From Megaera_A sp965233855 (GTDB lineage: Bacteria; Pseudomonadota; Alphaproteobacteria; Rickettsiales; Rickettsiaceae): a stretch of 64,000 nucleotides of DNA. Shown here one piece after another: positions 38,057-49,368 of this stretch. The notes under the pieces were generated by a model. It was not told where the DNA came from. It was given only the letters and a program-made list of their open reading frames with translations, and did not search any database. The stretch covers positions 372,001-436,000 of the forward strand of contig OZ247586.1 of assembly GCA_965233855.1 (NCBI GenBank), given 5' to 3'. The translations under genes and the position numbers were made by a program. Numbering within the stretch: position 1 is the stretch's first letter; the number at the start of each line of letters is the position of its first letter.

Positions 38057-39430
38057 TTAAAATAATTTTATTTCATTAATTTCTGCTGCAGTTAATTCCA
38101 GATCATCTCCAAGTTTTTTACCTAGCTTTAAAATCTGTCCTTTATATTTTTTGAAATTTGTTAGTTTTTCTCCAGTTAGTTTAATCCCTGGCTTTGACTT
38201 AAACTTCATCGGGTTTACTTGTTTGCCATTTATGCGCACTTCATAGTGCAAATGTGGTCCTGTGACTCTACCGCTTCTTCCAACAAACGCAATAATATCC
38301 CCTTGTTTAACTCTGCTTCCTTTTTTTAACCCCTTAGCAAATTTTGAAGCGTGCGCGTAAGCTGTTGACAATGTTTTATCATGTCTGAGTAGAATAAAGC
38401 GACCATAACCTGATTTCCAACCAATAAAGGTTATTGTTCCGCTACCAGATGCATAAATAGGCGTGCCAATAGATGCTGCAAAATCGACGCCTTTATGCAT
38501 TGCGCCATAACCAAGAACAGGGTGCTTTTTTCTGTATCCATAGTGGCCAGAGATTCTTGCGACTTTTACAGGAGTCCTAAGCAGAGTACTTTTTATGCTT
38601 TGACCATCTTCTGAGAAAAATTGTAAATCCTCTTTTTTACCAGATGGCGAGAATCTATATATATTATATGTCATTCCTCTTGAGTTTAGATTTGCATACA
38701 GAATTTTGCCATGATGTGAAAATTCATTGTTTTCAGTTACAAACTTTTCAGAAATTACACTGATTTTATCTCCAGCTCTAATTTGTCTTTGGAAATCTAT
38801 TTGGTGAGAATAGGCATTGATTAATCTTACAATACTATTTGTACTCATGCCGGCTTTTTTTAGTGAAGCAATTAAACTGGAATTGATTGTAGCATTATAT
38901 TGTGTGACTAGTTTTTTAAGAGGTGCTTTGATATCATGTGCAACAAATTTATCTTCTTGCCGAACAAATTCTATAGAATTAATTTTATCTTTTACAAAAA
39001 TCATTCTATCTAGAATAAGTTTTTCTTCATTTATGTCTGTTCCTTCTTTTTCAATAAGCTGAATATTATATTCAAATAGAAGTTTTTGACCGATTTTAAG
39101 TTGAGAAGTGATTTTTTTATCTATAGCAAGCTTTATCAGCGCGCGTATATCTAGGTTAGGTAAATCTTGTTTTCTTAGTATTGCTCCAAGTGTATCACCC
39201 TTTGTAATGGTAATTTCTTTGATAGTTGGTTCATTTGCTAGAGTCTCTTCTTCAGTAAAGCTTAAATTTTCAAATAGATTATTTGAAAAAAAATTATTGA
39301 TATATTCTCCTGCAAAAACAATGACACAGATAAAAACTACTAACCCAACAAACAATGAAAAGCGTTTTATTATTTTTTGTAACAGGAATAAAGCGGGGTA
39401 GGCAATGAGTATACGAAGAATTTGGGCCAT
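38057..39430 (-). CDS. M23 metallopeptidase with LysM-like domain, intact
   Basis: A 457-residue membrane-anchored envelope protein. An N-terminal hydrophobic segment (about 22-45, FSLFVGLVVFICVIVFAGEY) precedes a LysM/OapA-like part (TITKGDTLGAILRKQDLP), a linker and the LytM domain. The catalytic residues are HKGVDFAASIGTPIYA (H and D), AYAHASKF and GPHLHYEVRINGKQVNP. All zinc ligands are present, so it is likely an active endopeptidase that opens the wall for growth or division. Same family as the destroyed gene at 3486-5332. It heads the lspA-VOC-BamF-like operon. Confidence 0.88.
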   Translation of the reverse strand: MAQILRILIAYPALFLLQKIIKRFSLFVGLVVFICVIVFAGEYINNFFSNNLFENLSFTEEETLANEPTIKEITITKGDTLGAILRKQDLPNLDIRALIKLAIDKKITSQLKIGQKLLFEYNIQLIEKEGTDINEEKLILDRMIFVKDKINSIEFVRQEDKFVAHDIKAPLKKLVTQYNATINSSLIASLKKAGMSTNSIVRLINAYSHQIDFQRQIRAGDKISVISEKFVTENNEFSHHGKILYANLNSRGMTYNIYRFSPSGKKEDLQFFSEDGQSIKSTLLRTPVKVARISGHYGYRKKHPVLGYGAMHKGVDFAASIGTPIYASGSGTITFIGWKSGYGRFILLRHDKTLSTAYAHASKFAKGLKKGSRVKQGDIIAFVGRSGRVTGPHLHYEVRINGKQVNPMKFKSKPGIKLTGEKLTNFKKYKGQILKLGKKLGDDLELTAAEINEIKLF

Positions 39431-39579
39431 TATTAATTAAATTTTTTGGTTTGTAATTACCTGTGAAATAGCAGGTATAATAGAAGGTAATATGTACCAT
39501 GTACGTTTAAAACACAATATAAATTTTTTTTACTACATATAATGCGTAATAAAATATCTACTTTTTTTAAAATTTGTTG

Positions 39580-39608
39580 TTGACATGATGCGCAGAGTTG
39601 CCTATAAC
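39580..39608 (+). promoter_or_regulatory. Strong sigma-70 promoter of the 16S rRNA gene
   Basis: TTGACA (39580-39585), a 17-base spacer and TATAAC (39603-39608) form a near-consensus promoter 170 bases before the mature 16S start. The position and strength fit an rRNA promoter. Confidence 0.85.
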
Positions 39609-39777
39609 TAGCCGTACCAAAGCGTGGTAACCAAATCTGGAAAATCACGAAGCTGTTTTTAAAGTGAATATCAAATACATACCAAGTAATTATATAAAGG
39701 TAGTGACAGTAGTAAAAATTGTTATCGTAAGATAACACAAACTGTCGATTTTTTTGAATAAAAAAGTAATGACAGAA
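39609..39777 (+). other. 16S rRNA leader with processing stem
   Basis: Transcribed leader between the promoter and mature 16S. Bases 39691-39710 (ATATAAAGGTAGTGACAGTA) are complementary, with one G-U pair, to 41360-41379 after the gene. This long stem is the expected RNase III substrate that brackets pre-16S. A small hairpin, TGTTATC-GTAA-GATAACA, lies at 39719-39736. The minus-strand open frame covering part of this leader (39457-39738) looks spurious. Confidence 0.75.
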
Positions 39778-41280
<1,503 letters not shown>

Positions 41281-41624
41281 AGACGAAACGTGCAATATAT
41301 AGCAAAAACTGGCTATTTATTTAGCAAAGTAGTGTTATATAGTTGTACAGTCAAAAATTTACTGTCACTATCTTTATATTCTTATTTGATGTTTGATATT
41401 CTCTTAAAAACGAACAAAAATTCTCTTCTTATTTACTATGTTATATAACAATATGCAATTATTTGCTTCTTAGTAAATTATATTTTTTTTGCGTTGAAAC
41501 GACTACTACTCTTATTAAATCTTCTATTTTTATAATTTAGGAATTATTTTAAGAGTCATTTGTACAACTCGTAAATTTATTGCTAGTATTTGACTGTATT
41601 TTAAACATAATTTATTTATTGTTT
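41281..41624 (+). other. 16S trailer and intergenic region without genes
   Basis: The first part is 16S trailer holding the 3' arm of the RNase III stem at 41360-41379. The remainder, to the S41-like gene, is very A+T-rich. I see no tRNA, no G+C-rich terminator hairpin and no clear promoter in it. Confidence 0.6.
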
Positions 41625-42698
41625 GTGTCTATTAGAGAACTTTTTTTAATTAGTGCTTTAGTCATTAGTGTTTTTGCTAATTCATCTTTTGCTTCGCTTG
41701 AAGACCTGCGTTTTATTCATAAACAAATTTCCGAGAATCACCCAGGAGTATATAATAAGCTAGATGGTGAGTTTAATATAAATCTTCAAAAAGAATTCCT
41801 AAAAGCAGAATTCTTACTTTCTAATGCGCAAGATAAAATAAAGCAGCAATCAATTTTAGATAATTTTGTAGAAAGTTTTAATGATCATCATTTAGGAATT
41901 AGATGGTTTGAATCAAGTAGTCGTAGTGAACCTTCAAAACCACATTCTGATATGCGCCTGAATATTATCAACATTACTCCAGAGATGAGCTGGATCTCTA
42001 TACCAACCTTTGCTTTTAATAAAGAACAATTAATTCAGTTTGATTCTATTCAAGGAGAGTTGAAGAAGTTTGATAATAAACAAATAATTATTTTTGATTT
42101 AAGAAATAATCAAGGTGGTAATTCTAGTTATGGCAGTGATATAGTAAATAAACTTTTTAGCAAAGAATGCGCTAATAAAGCTAGAAATAAGATCAATGGC
42201 AGCGTTTTTGCTGATTGGAGAGTGAGCCCAGATAATATTGAATATATGAAATTATTATATAATAATTTACAGAAAGAATGGTTGTGGAAAATTTTAGAAG
42301 GAATGCAACAAAGCTCTGATGCTAAGAAAAATTTTTATAGAGAATCATTTAGCAATTTGTATGATGACGCTTCTATCTGCAAGAAGAAGGTAAGTTCAAA
42401 AATAATTGTAATTATAAATCATTATAATTTTAGTGCAGCCCTAGGGTTTATTGACGAGCTCAAAATGATGACAAAAAATATATATTTGATTGGAGAGGCA
42501 ACAAGGGCAGATCGTCTCTATATGGAGGTTAGGTCTATTGGTTTGCCAAGCAAAAACGGTGAGTTCTTTTTTTCTATAAAAGTTTACCGAAATAGAGCTC
42601 GTGGAGATGGTATTTCTTATAAACCAGATGTTAGGCTAGATCCTAAAATAATAAACACTCATAATATAGAGTCTATTATAATAGAAAATGATCTGTAA
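41625..42698 (+). CDS. S41-like (tail-specific-protease fold) exported protein
   Basis: About 358 residues from the GTG at 41625; a TTG at 41580 is also in frame. The GTG places the hydrophobic signal (LFLISALVISVFANSSFAS) at the N-terminus. The S41 core is recognisable: IIIFDLRNNQGGNSSYG, then IIVIINHYNFSAALGFIDEL where the Ser nucleophile would lie, then IGEATRAD and YKPDVRLDP. No PDZ domain is visible. Similar exported S41 proteins cleave unfolded or C-terminal peptides in the periplasm. Monocistronic, downstream of rrs. Confidence 0.68.
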   Translation: MSIRELFLISALVISVFANSSFASLEDLRFIHKQISENHPGVYNKLDGEFNINLQKEFLKAEFLLSNAQDKIKQQSILDNFVESFNDHHLGIRWFESSSRSEPSKPHSDMRLNIINITPEMSWISIPTFAFNKEQLIQFDSIQGELKKFDNKQIIIFDLRNNQGGNSSYGSDIVNKLFSKECANKARNKINGSVFADWRVSPDNIEYMKLLYNNLQKEWLWKILEGMQQSSDAKKNFYRESFSNLYDDASICKKKVSSKIIVIINHYNFSAALGFIDELKMMTKNIYLIGEATRADRLYMEVRSIGLPSKNGEFFFSIKVYRNRARGDGISYKPDVRLDPKIINTHNIESIIIENDL

Positions 42699-42907
42699 TT
42701 TTGGCTACTTTTCTATTTATACCACTCTTAATTTTTAAATAGCACGGTTAGTCAATTTTTCTCATAATCCTTTTAGGTGTAGGCTACGAGTCAAGCATTT
42801 TGTATTATTTAATCGTAGGAAGTGATATTAGCTAATGTTATAGATAGTAGTAAAATCATAGATTAATAACAAAGAGATAGTATATTGATAACTACATCTT
42901 GCCTTTT

Positions 42908-43735
42908 CTAAAGACTCTTCGCGATCTCATCAAACTTTTTCAAATAGCTCAGCGTGTCCTCAAGCGTATCAAGCCTCAGCATACATGGTCCATCGCTGGG
43001 GGCTGTATCTGGGTCTTGGTGGACTTCCATGAAAAGGCCGGCAACGCCTGCTGCTACTGCGCATCTTGCTAACAGGCCAACATATTGCCTTTGGCCGCCG
43101 CTGGATTCTCCAATGCCGCCTGGTTGTTGAACTGAATGTGTTGCATCAAAAAAAACAGGAGCACCAGTTTCAGCCATGATAGGTAAGCCCCTCATGTCAG
43201 AAACTAATGTATTATAGCCAAATGAAGTTCCACGATCTGTTAAGATAATTCCCTTTGCATTAAATCCATCTAGTTTTTCATAGACATTTTTCATGTCCCA
43301 AGGGGCTAAAAATTGGCCTTTTTTAACTTTGATTACTTTGCCAGTTTCAGCTGCTGCTTTTAGCAAATCTGTTTGACGACATAGAAAAGCTGGTATTTGC
43401 AAAACATCAACAACTTCGCCAACTGGTTTGCAATGTAATTCTGTATGTACGTCAGTTAGAATCGGGCAGCCAATTTTGGATTTTACTTTTGCTAAAATTT
43501 CTAAACCTTCATCAAGCCCAGCACCTCTTTGTGCTTTTGCAGAAGTACGGTTTGCTTTATCAAAAGATGATTTATAAATAAATGGAATATTCAGTTTGTC
43601 AGTTATTTTCTTGATACCCGATGCGATGAATAAGGCGTGATCAAGCTCTTCAATCTGACATGGTCCTGCAACCAAAGTGAATGGTAAATTATTTGCTATT
43701 GAAATATTTTCTATATTAACTTTGTTTATTTTCAT
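42908..43735 (-). CDS. kdsA: 3-deoxy-8-phosphooctulonate synthase
   Basis: A 275-residue TIM-barrel enzyme that condenses phosphoenolpyruvate with arabinose-5-phosphate to Kdo-8-phosphate for lipid A-core synthesis. Diagnostic stretches are LVAGPCQIEELDHAL, FIYKSSFDKANRTS, VLQIPAFLCRQTDLL and FDATHSVQQPGG. Full length. Presence implies LPS. Last in the tpiA-secG-kdsA run. Confidence 0.95.
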   Translation of the reverse strand: MKINKVNIENISIANNLPFTLVAGPCQIEELDHALFIASGIKKITDKLNIPFIYKSSFDKANRTSAKAQRGAGLDEGLEILAKVKSKIGCPILTDVHTELHCKPVGEVVDVLQIPAFLCRQTDLLKAAAETGKVIKVKKGQFLAPWDMKNVYEKLDGFNAKGIILTDRGTSFGYNTLVSDMRGLPIMAETGAPVFFDATHSVQQPGGIGESSGGQRQYVGLLARCAVAAGVAGLFMEVHQDPDTAPSDGPCMLRLDTLEDTLSYLKKFDEIAKSL

Positions 43736-43750
43736 CGTAATTTTCTATTT

Positions 43751-44071
43751 TTATTTTGCAATCGGTAGTGCAGTATTACTATTTTCTTCTTTGGCTTTAG
43801 TGTTTTCAGAAGATTCCATCTTTTTTGATATATTACTATGATTTTTATTAGATAAGTTAGCTAACACTAGGGCGTTTGCAAAGAATATTATCGCAAGAAC
43901 AATCGTAGTTTTAGTCAAGAAATTAGCAGCAGATCTGCCGCTCATGACTCCCATGTTATTACCACCGCCGCCGATGCCACTCAGCCCATCAGTGCTTGTT
44001 TTTTGTAAAAGAATTACTACGATAAGAAGTACTGCAATTATTAAATGTATAAAAAGAAGTGTATTGAGCAT
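43751..44071 (-). CDS. secG: Protein translocase subunit SecG
   Basis: A 106-residue inner-membrane protein. Two hydrophobic segments (about 2-22 and 53-73) flank the conserved loop LLQKTSTDGLSGIGGG and NFLTKTTIVLAIIFF. A short charged tail follows. SecG assists SecYE-driven export. It sits between tpiA and kdsA with short gaps, as in many alphaproteobacteria. Confidence 0.9.
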   Translation of the reverse strand: MLNTLLFIHLIIAVLLIVVILLQKTSTDGLSGIGGGGNNMGVMSGRSAANFLTKTTIVLAIIFFANALVLANLSNKNHSNISKKMESSENTKAKEENSNTALPIAK

Positions 44072-44089
44072 ATTACTACGTGTATATAA

Positions 44090-44800
44090 TTAATCTAAAA
44101 TTGAATTTAATTCATCGTCATCTAGTGAAGCGCCGCCAATAAGAACACCGCTTATATTCTTTATAGAAAGAATATCTTTGTAGTTACGAGAATTCACTGA
44201 CCCACCATACACTAGCTGTGCATTTTTTGCAACCTGGCTTATAGCAGAATCATTTTTAATAAAATCAAATATTTCACCTAATTCTTCCGATGTTGGAGAG
44301 ATGCCTGTTCCAATAGCCCAAATAGGTTCATATGCAATGATAATATTCTGCGCATTTTCTGGTATTGATTCAGAAATCTGCTCTAGTATAAACTCTTTGT
44401 AGTTGCCGTTTCTTCTAGTTTCAAGAGTTTCTCCGATACAAATTATTGGAGTGATCCCAGCTTTAATACAGTTTTCTGCTTTTTTTCGCACTATCATGTT
44501 GCTATCTTTCATAATAGTTCTTTTTTCACTGTGACCAATTATGGCGTAATTAACTTCGCATGATTTGATGATATCTGCTGATGTTTCGCCTGTATATGCA
44601 CCATATCCGCTAAGACTACTGACGTCTTGTGCACAAAAAGTAGTTTTTTTAAGGTTTTTAGCAAAATATGCTAAATATGGAGTTGGTGGCGCAAGAATAA
44701 ACATAGCGGAACTATTGCGTTTATTCAAAGCTTCTGCCTTGGAAAAAGCATCATTTAAACTTAGATTCATTTTCCAGTTAGCGATAATGATTGGTTTCAT
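44090..44800 (-). CDS. tpiA: Triosephosphate isomerase
   Basis: A 236-residue TIM-barrel enzyme interconverting DHAP and glyceraldehyde-3-phosphate. Substrate Asn-Lys are in IIANWKMNL, catalytic His in YAIIGHSEKR, catalytic Glu in IIAYEPIWAIGTG, and the phosphate loop is LVYGGSVNSRN. Slightly short but complete. In Rickettsiales lacking glycolysis it usually supplies triose phosphate for lipid synthesis. Divergent from the ppiD-like gene. Confidence 0.95.
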   Translation of the reverse strand: MKPIIIANWKMNLSLNDAFSKAEALNKRNSSAMFILAPPTPYLAYFAKNLKKTTFCAQDVSSLSGYGAYTGETSADIIKSCEVNYAIIGHSEKRTIMKDSNMIVRKKAENCIKAGITPIICIGETLETRRNGNYKEFILEQISESIPENAQNIIIAYEPIWAIGTGISPTSEELGEIFDFIKNDSAISQVAKNAQLVYGGSVNSRNYKDILSIKNISGVLIGGASLDDDELNSILD

Positions 44801-44876
44801 AAGAAAAATATCTTGCAGTTATTGAGTTAGGTTACTATTTTAGGAGCATACTTTTATATGTAAATAGAAAAATTAT

Positions 44877-46460
44877 ATGTTAGCGAAAATTAGAAAGGGT
44901 TCAGACAGCTTAATTGTTAGAATTATATTAGGATTAATTGCTTTAAGTTTTATAGGAGTGGGAGGTGCATCTTTTATTAATGGTAATAGCAGAGGCGATA
45001 TTGTTTTGTTTAGCGATACAGATTCTATTTCTGCAGAAGAGTTTCAAATCGCTAAAGCCAGAGAGATTGATGGAATTCAACGCCAAAATGGTATTAATCT
45101 AACCGATGAGCAAGTTGCAGAACTCGGCATTGATAATAATGTTTTGAGAAGGCTGATTAATGATTCAATGATAAAATATTTAGCTAGAGTTTATGATTTT
45201 GATATAAGCGAAGAAAAGATAATTTCATATGTAAAAAGAACTCCTTATTTTAGAAACCAAGCAGGTGAATTTGATTTAAGTGTTTTTAAGGCAGCATTTA
45301 ATAATTCGCCAAGAAAAGAAGAGGAGTATTTGGCTTCTGTAAAACATCAGTTAGTCTCATCTTCAATGATAGGTGTGTTTATGGAGTCATTTAAGCCATC
45401 AAAATTATTAAAGGATAATATGGTAGATTATATGGCTGAAACTAGGTCTGTTGATTTAGTATCAATCAACCTAGATAACAAGCCTAAAGGCTATGTATCC
45501 AAGGTTGTTAGTCAGGATCAGTTAAATAAGTTTTATCAGGACAATAAAGATTTATTTGTGTTGCCAGAACTAAGAAGTTTTGACTATATTGTTGCAGATG
45601 CTGATTATTTAAAAAAGAAGCTAGAAATTTCTGAATCGGATTTAAAAGCATATTTTTCTGAAAATAAAGAAGATTTTACTACCAGTAGCTTTGCAAAAGC
45701 AAAAAAACAAGTTAGAGAAGCTTTTGTTCAAGAAAGGATGGAAGAATTAGCCAGTGAACTTGCAAAGAATCTTGAAGAAGACGTGTCTAGTGGTTTAAAT
45801 ATTAGCGAACTTGCAAAAAAATATAACCTTAAAGTTAAATCACAGAAGGAAATTTCTTTAGCAGAAATGTCAGCTAGCAAGAAACAGGAGTATATCGAGC
45901 TTGCTGATAATGTATTTGAACTGGTGGATGGTGAAGTTTCATATCCTATTGAGATGCAAGACCAAAATAATATTTTGCTTGTTGAATTGAAGTCAATCCA
46001 ACAACTTCGTCAAAAAGAATTAAGTGAAGTAGAAGGAGAGGTGAAGAAAATTTTGGATCAAAGGTTACTTGCTTTTGAAAATGCTAAGAATCTTAAATCT
46101 ATCAAAAAGATTTATAACCCAAAGAAAGTAAATAGAGCTAATTTAAAGAATAAGGGTGTAACGATTAGTGTTAATCAACCATATACTAGAGCTGACTTGC
46201 CTATGCAGGATAAGTTGCCTCCTGAATTATTACAATCAATGTTTGATATTAAGAAGGGTGGTGCTACGCAATTAGTTAGTGATGGTAAGAAATTATACTT
46301 TGCTTATGTAAAATCTATTCAAACTAGTAAAGTAAAAGCCAAGAAGATTAGAGAAAATTCTGAAGGACATTTTTCTAATGTTGTTAAAGAAGGTGTATTT
46401 CATGAACTTATATCGTATTTAGCTAATAAGAATAAAATGCAAGTTCTACAAAAATCTTAA
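44877..46460 (+). CDS. PpiD-like periplasmic folding factor
   Basis: A 527-residue membrane-anchored chaperone. An N-terminal anchor (SLIVRIILGLIALSFIGVGGASF) is followed by a SurA-N-like domain (about 50-180; AEEFQIAKAREIDGIQRQNG, RRLINDSMIKYLAR) and a C-terminal region (about 215-480). The parvulin region has no clear PpiC active-site pattern, so prolyl-isomerase activity may be lost, as in several PpiD homologues. It probably assists newly exported outer-membrane proteins. Divergent from tpiA with a 76-bp spacer. Confidence 0.78.
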   Translation: MLAKIRKGSDSLIVRIILGLIALSFIGVGGASFINGNSRGDIVLFSDTDSISAEEFQIAKAREIDGIQRQNGINLTDEQVAELGIDNNVLRRLINDSMIKYLARVYDFDISEEKIISYVKRTPYFRNQAGEFDLSVFKAAFNNSPRKEEEYLASVKHQLVSSSMIGVFMESFKPSKLLKDNMVDYMAETRSVDLVSINLDNKPKGYVSKVVSQDQLNKFYQDNKDLFVLPELRSFDYIVADADYLKKKLEISESDLKAYFSENKEDFTTSSFAKAKKQVREAFVQERMEELASELAKNLEEDVSSGLNISELAKKYNLKVKSQKEISLAEMSASKKQEYIELADNVFELVDGEVSYPIEMQDQNNILLVELKSIQQLRQKELSEVEGEVKKILDQRLLAFENAKNLKSIKKIYNPKKVNRANLKNKGVTISVNQPYTRADLPMQDKLPPELLQSMFDIKKGGATQLVSDGKKLYFAYVKSIQTSKVKAKKIRENSEGHFSNVVKEGVFHELISYLANKNKMQVLQKS

Positions 46461-46608
46461 TTAAGTAATTTTATTAGAATTTTATTGATTGGATAGAATT
46501 ATCTTTACATTAAGCTCTATTAATAATATTTTCTTGAGTGTAAAGGGGAGTATATTTAGTTAATAAATAACTACATATTATTTGGTTCTGTTCCTGTTAG
46601 AAAAGTTG

Positions 46609-49368
46609 ATGAAGAATATAAAAAAAATACTACTTTTTTTGGTGTGTTTGTCATATGTACAAACTGCTTTTGCTATTTTGCCTATTCAGGTGGAAGTGAA
46701 GGTTTTTGGTAAGGATGTTATTTTTATTTTTTATAGAGATAAGGATCAAATAGTCGATTTGAAAGCGAATGGTAATACCGCAATAGCTAATATAAATATT
46801 CCAGCTGAGTTTAAACTACTTAATCCATCGAAATTTAGCCAATATGCAAGTGGTATAAGATCAACATCAAATAAGCAAAGAATAGTATTTCAGGTTAATG
46901 AAGAGCTTAAATATCAAGGCATAATCAATGGTGAAAAACTTGATGCAATTAAGTTTAGAGCTGAAAAAAAGAAGGAAGAAGATGATCTTTCTAAACTTAG
47001 TTCTGCAAATAACGACCCAGGTGCTATTAAATATAAACAGGAAAATGGCAAGCATACATTATCATTTAATTTAGGTAATGATAATAGTAGAGTTGCAACT
47101 TTCTTCAGAGGGAAGCACATATGGGTGGTTTTTGATCAAAAGAAAGTATTTTCTTTTCGAGAAGGTGGAATATTTAGTAAATTTGAACTCGTGCCAAGTG
47201 AAAATGGAACGGTTCTTAGAATGAGAGTCGATCCTAAATTTAGTAAAGCTCAAGTGGAAAAAGTTCAGTCAGGATGGAATATTAATGTTTCTTCAAGTGA
47301 AGATAAAAATTGGCAAGCTAAAAATATTCTTGTGCCACAACCTCTATCTGGAGCAGATGGTTTTATTATTAGAGGGGATTTTGAGAAAAATAAAATTATA
47401 TCATTTATAGACCCTGAGATAGGTGATGTTTTGAATGTGGTTCCTGTGATTACAGGAGGAAGTAGAGTTTCATCCCAACTTGATTCAATTGAGTTTAGTT
47501 TATTAAAATCAATTCAAGGTGTTGCAGTTGTTTTGTACAGTGATGATGTTATTGTAGAGAAGCATAATGACTCAATAAAAGTGATTTCGGATACTGCTCT
47601 TCCTGAAGATCTTACAACTCAGACAAATCAATTCCCTATAAATATTGATAAATATTTAAAATTACCTACGATCTTACCATATTTAGATAAAAATTTAGAT
47701 ATTTTAAATTTTAATCAGCAGAAAAGTAGATTAATAAGCGAGGCGTCGTTTGCAAAAGATAATCGTAGTAGTTTTGATAGAAATTTTGACTTAGCTAAAT
47801 TCTTTTTTATACATGGATGGTATCAAGAGTCTTTGGATGCTTTAAAAATCGCTAAAAAATATTCGTATAGTGATTTTCAAGAAAATTTACAAGCTAGGTT
47901 TTTAACTGCAGTAAATTATACACTAATTGGCGAACATTCCTCTGCAAAAGAAGAATATGACGATTTGCTTGGCTATAATGATGTTAAACAAATAGCAGAA
48001 GTTAATATTTGGAATAATTATAATGAATTTGCTCTTGGCTCAAGCCCAGGTTCAATTGGAGTGATTGAAGGCTTATCTAAAACTATGTCATTATATTCTG
48101 ATGATAAATATTGGCCATTGGTTTTTGCTGAAATTGAATTGGCGATTATTGCAAATGATATGAAGCTTGTTGAAAAATTATTCAGAGAGGTTAGAACTCC
48201 TAAAGATGGTAAATATGCTAATAATCTTAAGTTTTTTAGAGCTGAATATTATAAGAAGAAAAAGCAGTTAAATTTAGCAAAACAATATTATAGAGACTTA
48301 ACATATCAAGATTCTGATGTTTTCAATAGAGTACGTGCCGAGTTTGCTTTGACTAAATTAAGACAGATTGAGAATGAAATTACAGTTTCTGATGCAATCG
48401 AAGTATTAGAGATATTGAGATATGATTGGCGTGGAGATCAGCTTGAGTATGAAATATTAATGCAACTGGCGTCGTATTATAGGGATTCAAAAGATATAAT
48501 GAATGCTCTTAGAACATATCAATATATTCAGTCGGCATTTAACAACAAAGTGAGTAATTTTTATATTACGTCGGAGATGGCCAGAATCTTTAATGATGTT
48601 TTTCTTCCAGGTGGTCTTGGAGAAGAGATGGATGATTTTACAGTTGTAGCTTTGTTCTATGAATTTAAAGAATTAAATCCAATTGGTGAACAAGGTGATG
48701 ATGTTATTATTGCGATAGCAAGACGTTTAGTGCGCCTGGATTTATTAGAAAATGCTTCCGATTTATTAAGGCACCAGATTAATTATAGGCTCAAAGGTAC
48801 AAAGAGAGTTGTTAATGCAGATCATTTGGCAGTAGTGCTAATGATGGATAAAAAGCCAAGTGAGGCAATATTAGTACTAGATGATACGGATAAAGATAAT
48901 TTTAACTTTAATGAGCATGAATACAGAGTGCGCCTGAGGGCTAAGGCTTTGATTGATCTTGAGAAATATGATGAAGCTCTTAGTTATATAAAAGATGATA
49001 AATCAGATGAATCAAAAATAATTCGAAAAGAAGCATTGTTCCAAGCTAAAAGATGGAGTAATTATGCTGATATGGTAGGTTCAGATTTTGAAAAAATAAT
49101 AAGCAAAGTGGGTAAAGATAACTCGTCTGCTCATGATATTTTGCGATTAGCAATTTCTTATTATATGCTTAATATTCATGACCAATTAATTCTAATTCCT
49201 AAAGAAATTGGTGATTCAAACCCTCCACTTCGTACAGTTGTAGATCTTTTGATATCAAGCTCTGGTTCGATTGATTATAAAAATTTGGATAGAAGTTTGG
49301 ATATAGATCAAATGAAGATGCTACTGGATAAATATAAGAATCAATTCCTTGATAATAAAGGTGAGTAA
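46609..49368 (+). CDS. Exported TPR-like protein of unknown function
   Basis: About 919 residues. A signal peptide (MKNIKKILLFLVCLSYVQTAFA) is followed by a beta-rich N-terminal part (about 25-330). After that comes a long alpha-helical repeat region (about 390-900) with TPR-like hairpins such as FFIHGWYQESLDALKIAKKY and RAEYYKKKKQLNLAKQYYRDLTY. No catalytic motif is recognised. Its stop overlaps the ftsY ATG by one base, so the two are coupled. The ATG at 46609 is chosen over 46582 because it starts the signal peptide. Possible envelope scaffold. Confidence 0.7.
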   Translation: MKNIKKILLFLVCLSYVQTAFAILPIQVEVKVFGKDVIFIFYRDKDQIVDLKANGNTAIANINIPAEFKLLNPSKFSQYASGIRSTSNKQRIVFQVNEELKYQGIINGEKLDAIKFRAEKKKEEDDLSKLSSANNDPGAIKYKQENGKHTLSFNLGNDNSRVATFFRGKHIWVVFDQKKVFSFREGGIFSKFELVPSENGTVLRMRVDPKFSKAQVEKVQSGWNINVSSSEDKNWQAKNILVPQPLSGADGFIIRGDFEKNKIISFIDPEIGDVLNVVPVITGGSRVSSQLDSIEFSLLKSIQGVAVVLYSDDVIVEKHNDSIKVISDTALPEDLTTQTNQFPINIDKYLKLPTILPYLDKNLDILNFNQQKSRLISEASFAKDNRSSFDRNFDLAKFFFIHGWYQESLDALKIAKKYSYSDFQENLQARFLTAVNYTLIGEHSSAKEEYDDLLGYNDVKQIAEVNIWNNYNEFALGSSPGSIGVIEGLSKTMSLYSDDKYWPLVFAEIELAIIANDMKLVEKLFREVRTPKDGKYANNLKFFRAEYYKKKKQLNLAKQYYRDLTYQDSDVFNRVRAEFALTKLRQIENEITVSDAIEVLEILRYDWRGDQLEYEILMQLASYYRDSKDIMNALRTYQYIQSAFNNKVSNFYITSEMARIFNDVFLPGGLGEEMDDFTVVALFYEFKELNPIGEQGDDVIIAIARRLVRLDLLENASDLLRHQINYRLKGTKRVVNADHLAVVLMMDKKPSEAILVLDDTDKDNFNFNEHEYRVRLRAKALIDLEKYDEALSYIKDDKSDESKIIRKEALFQAKRWSNYADMVGSDFEKIISKVGKDNSSAHDILRLAISYYMLNIHDQLILIPKEIGDSNPPLRTVVDLLISSSGSIDYKNLDRSLDIDQMKMLLDKYKNQFLDNKGE

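Noticed and set aside
39457..39738. 93-codon minus-strand open frame across the 16S promoter and leader
   Set aside because: It overlaps the strong rRNA promoter and the processing stem, has no recognisable features and a composition like noncoding AT-rich DNA.
41281..41624. tRNA-Ile/tRNA-Ala or 23S start after the 16S gene
   Set aside because: Sequence is AT-rich with no cloverleaf or 23S 5' motif; consistent with split rRNA genes of Rickettsiales.
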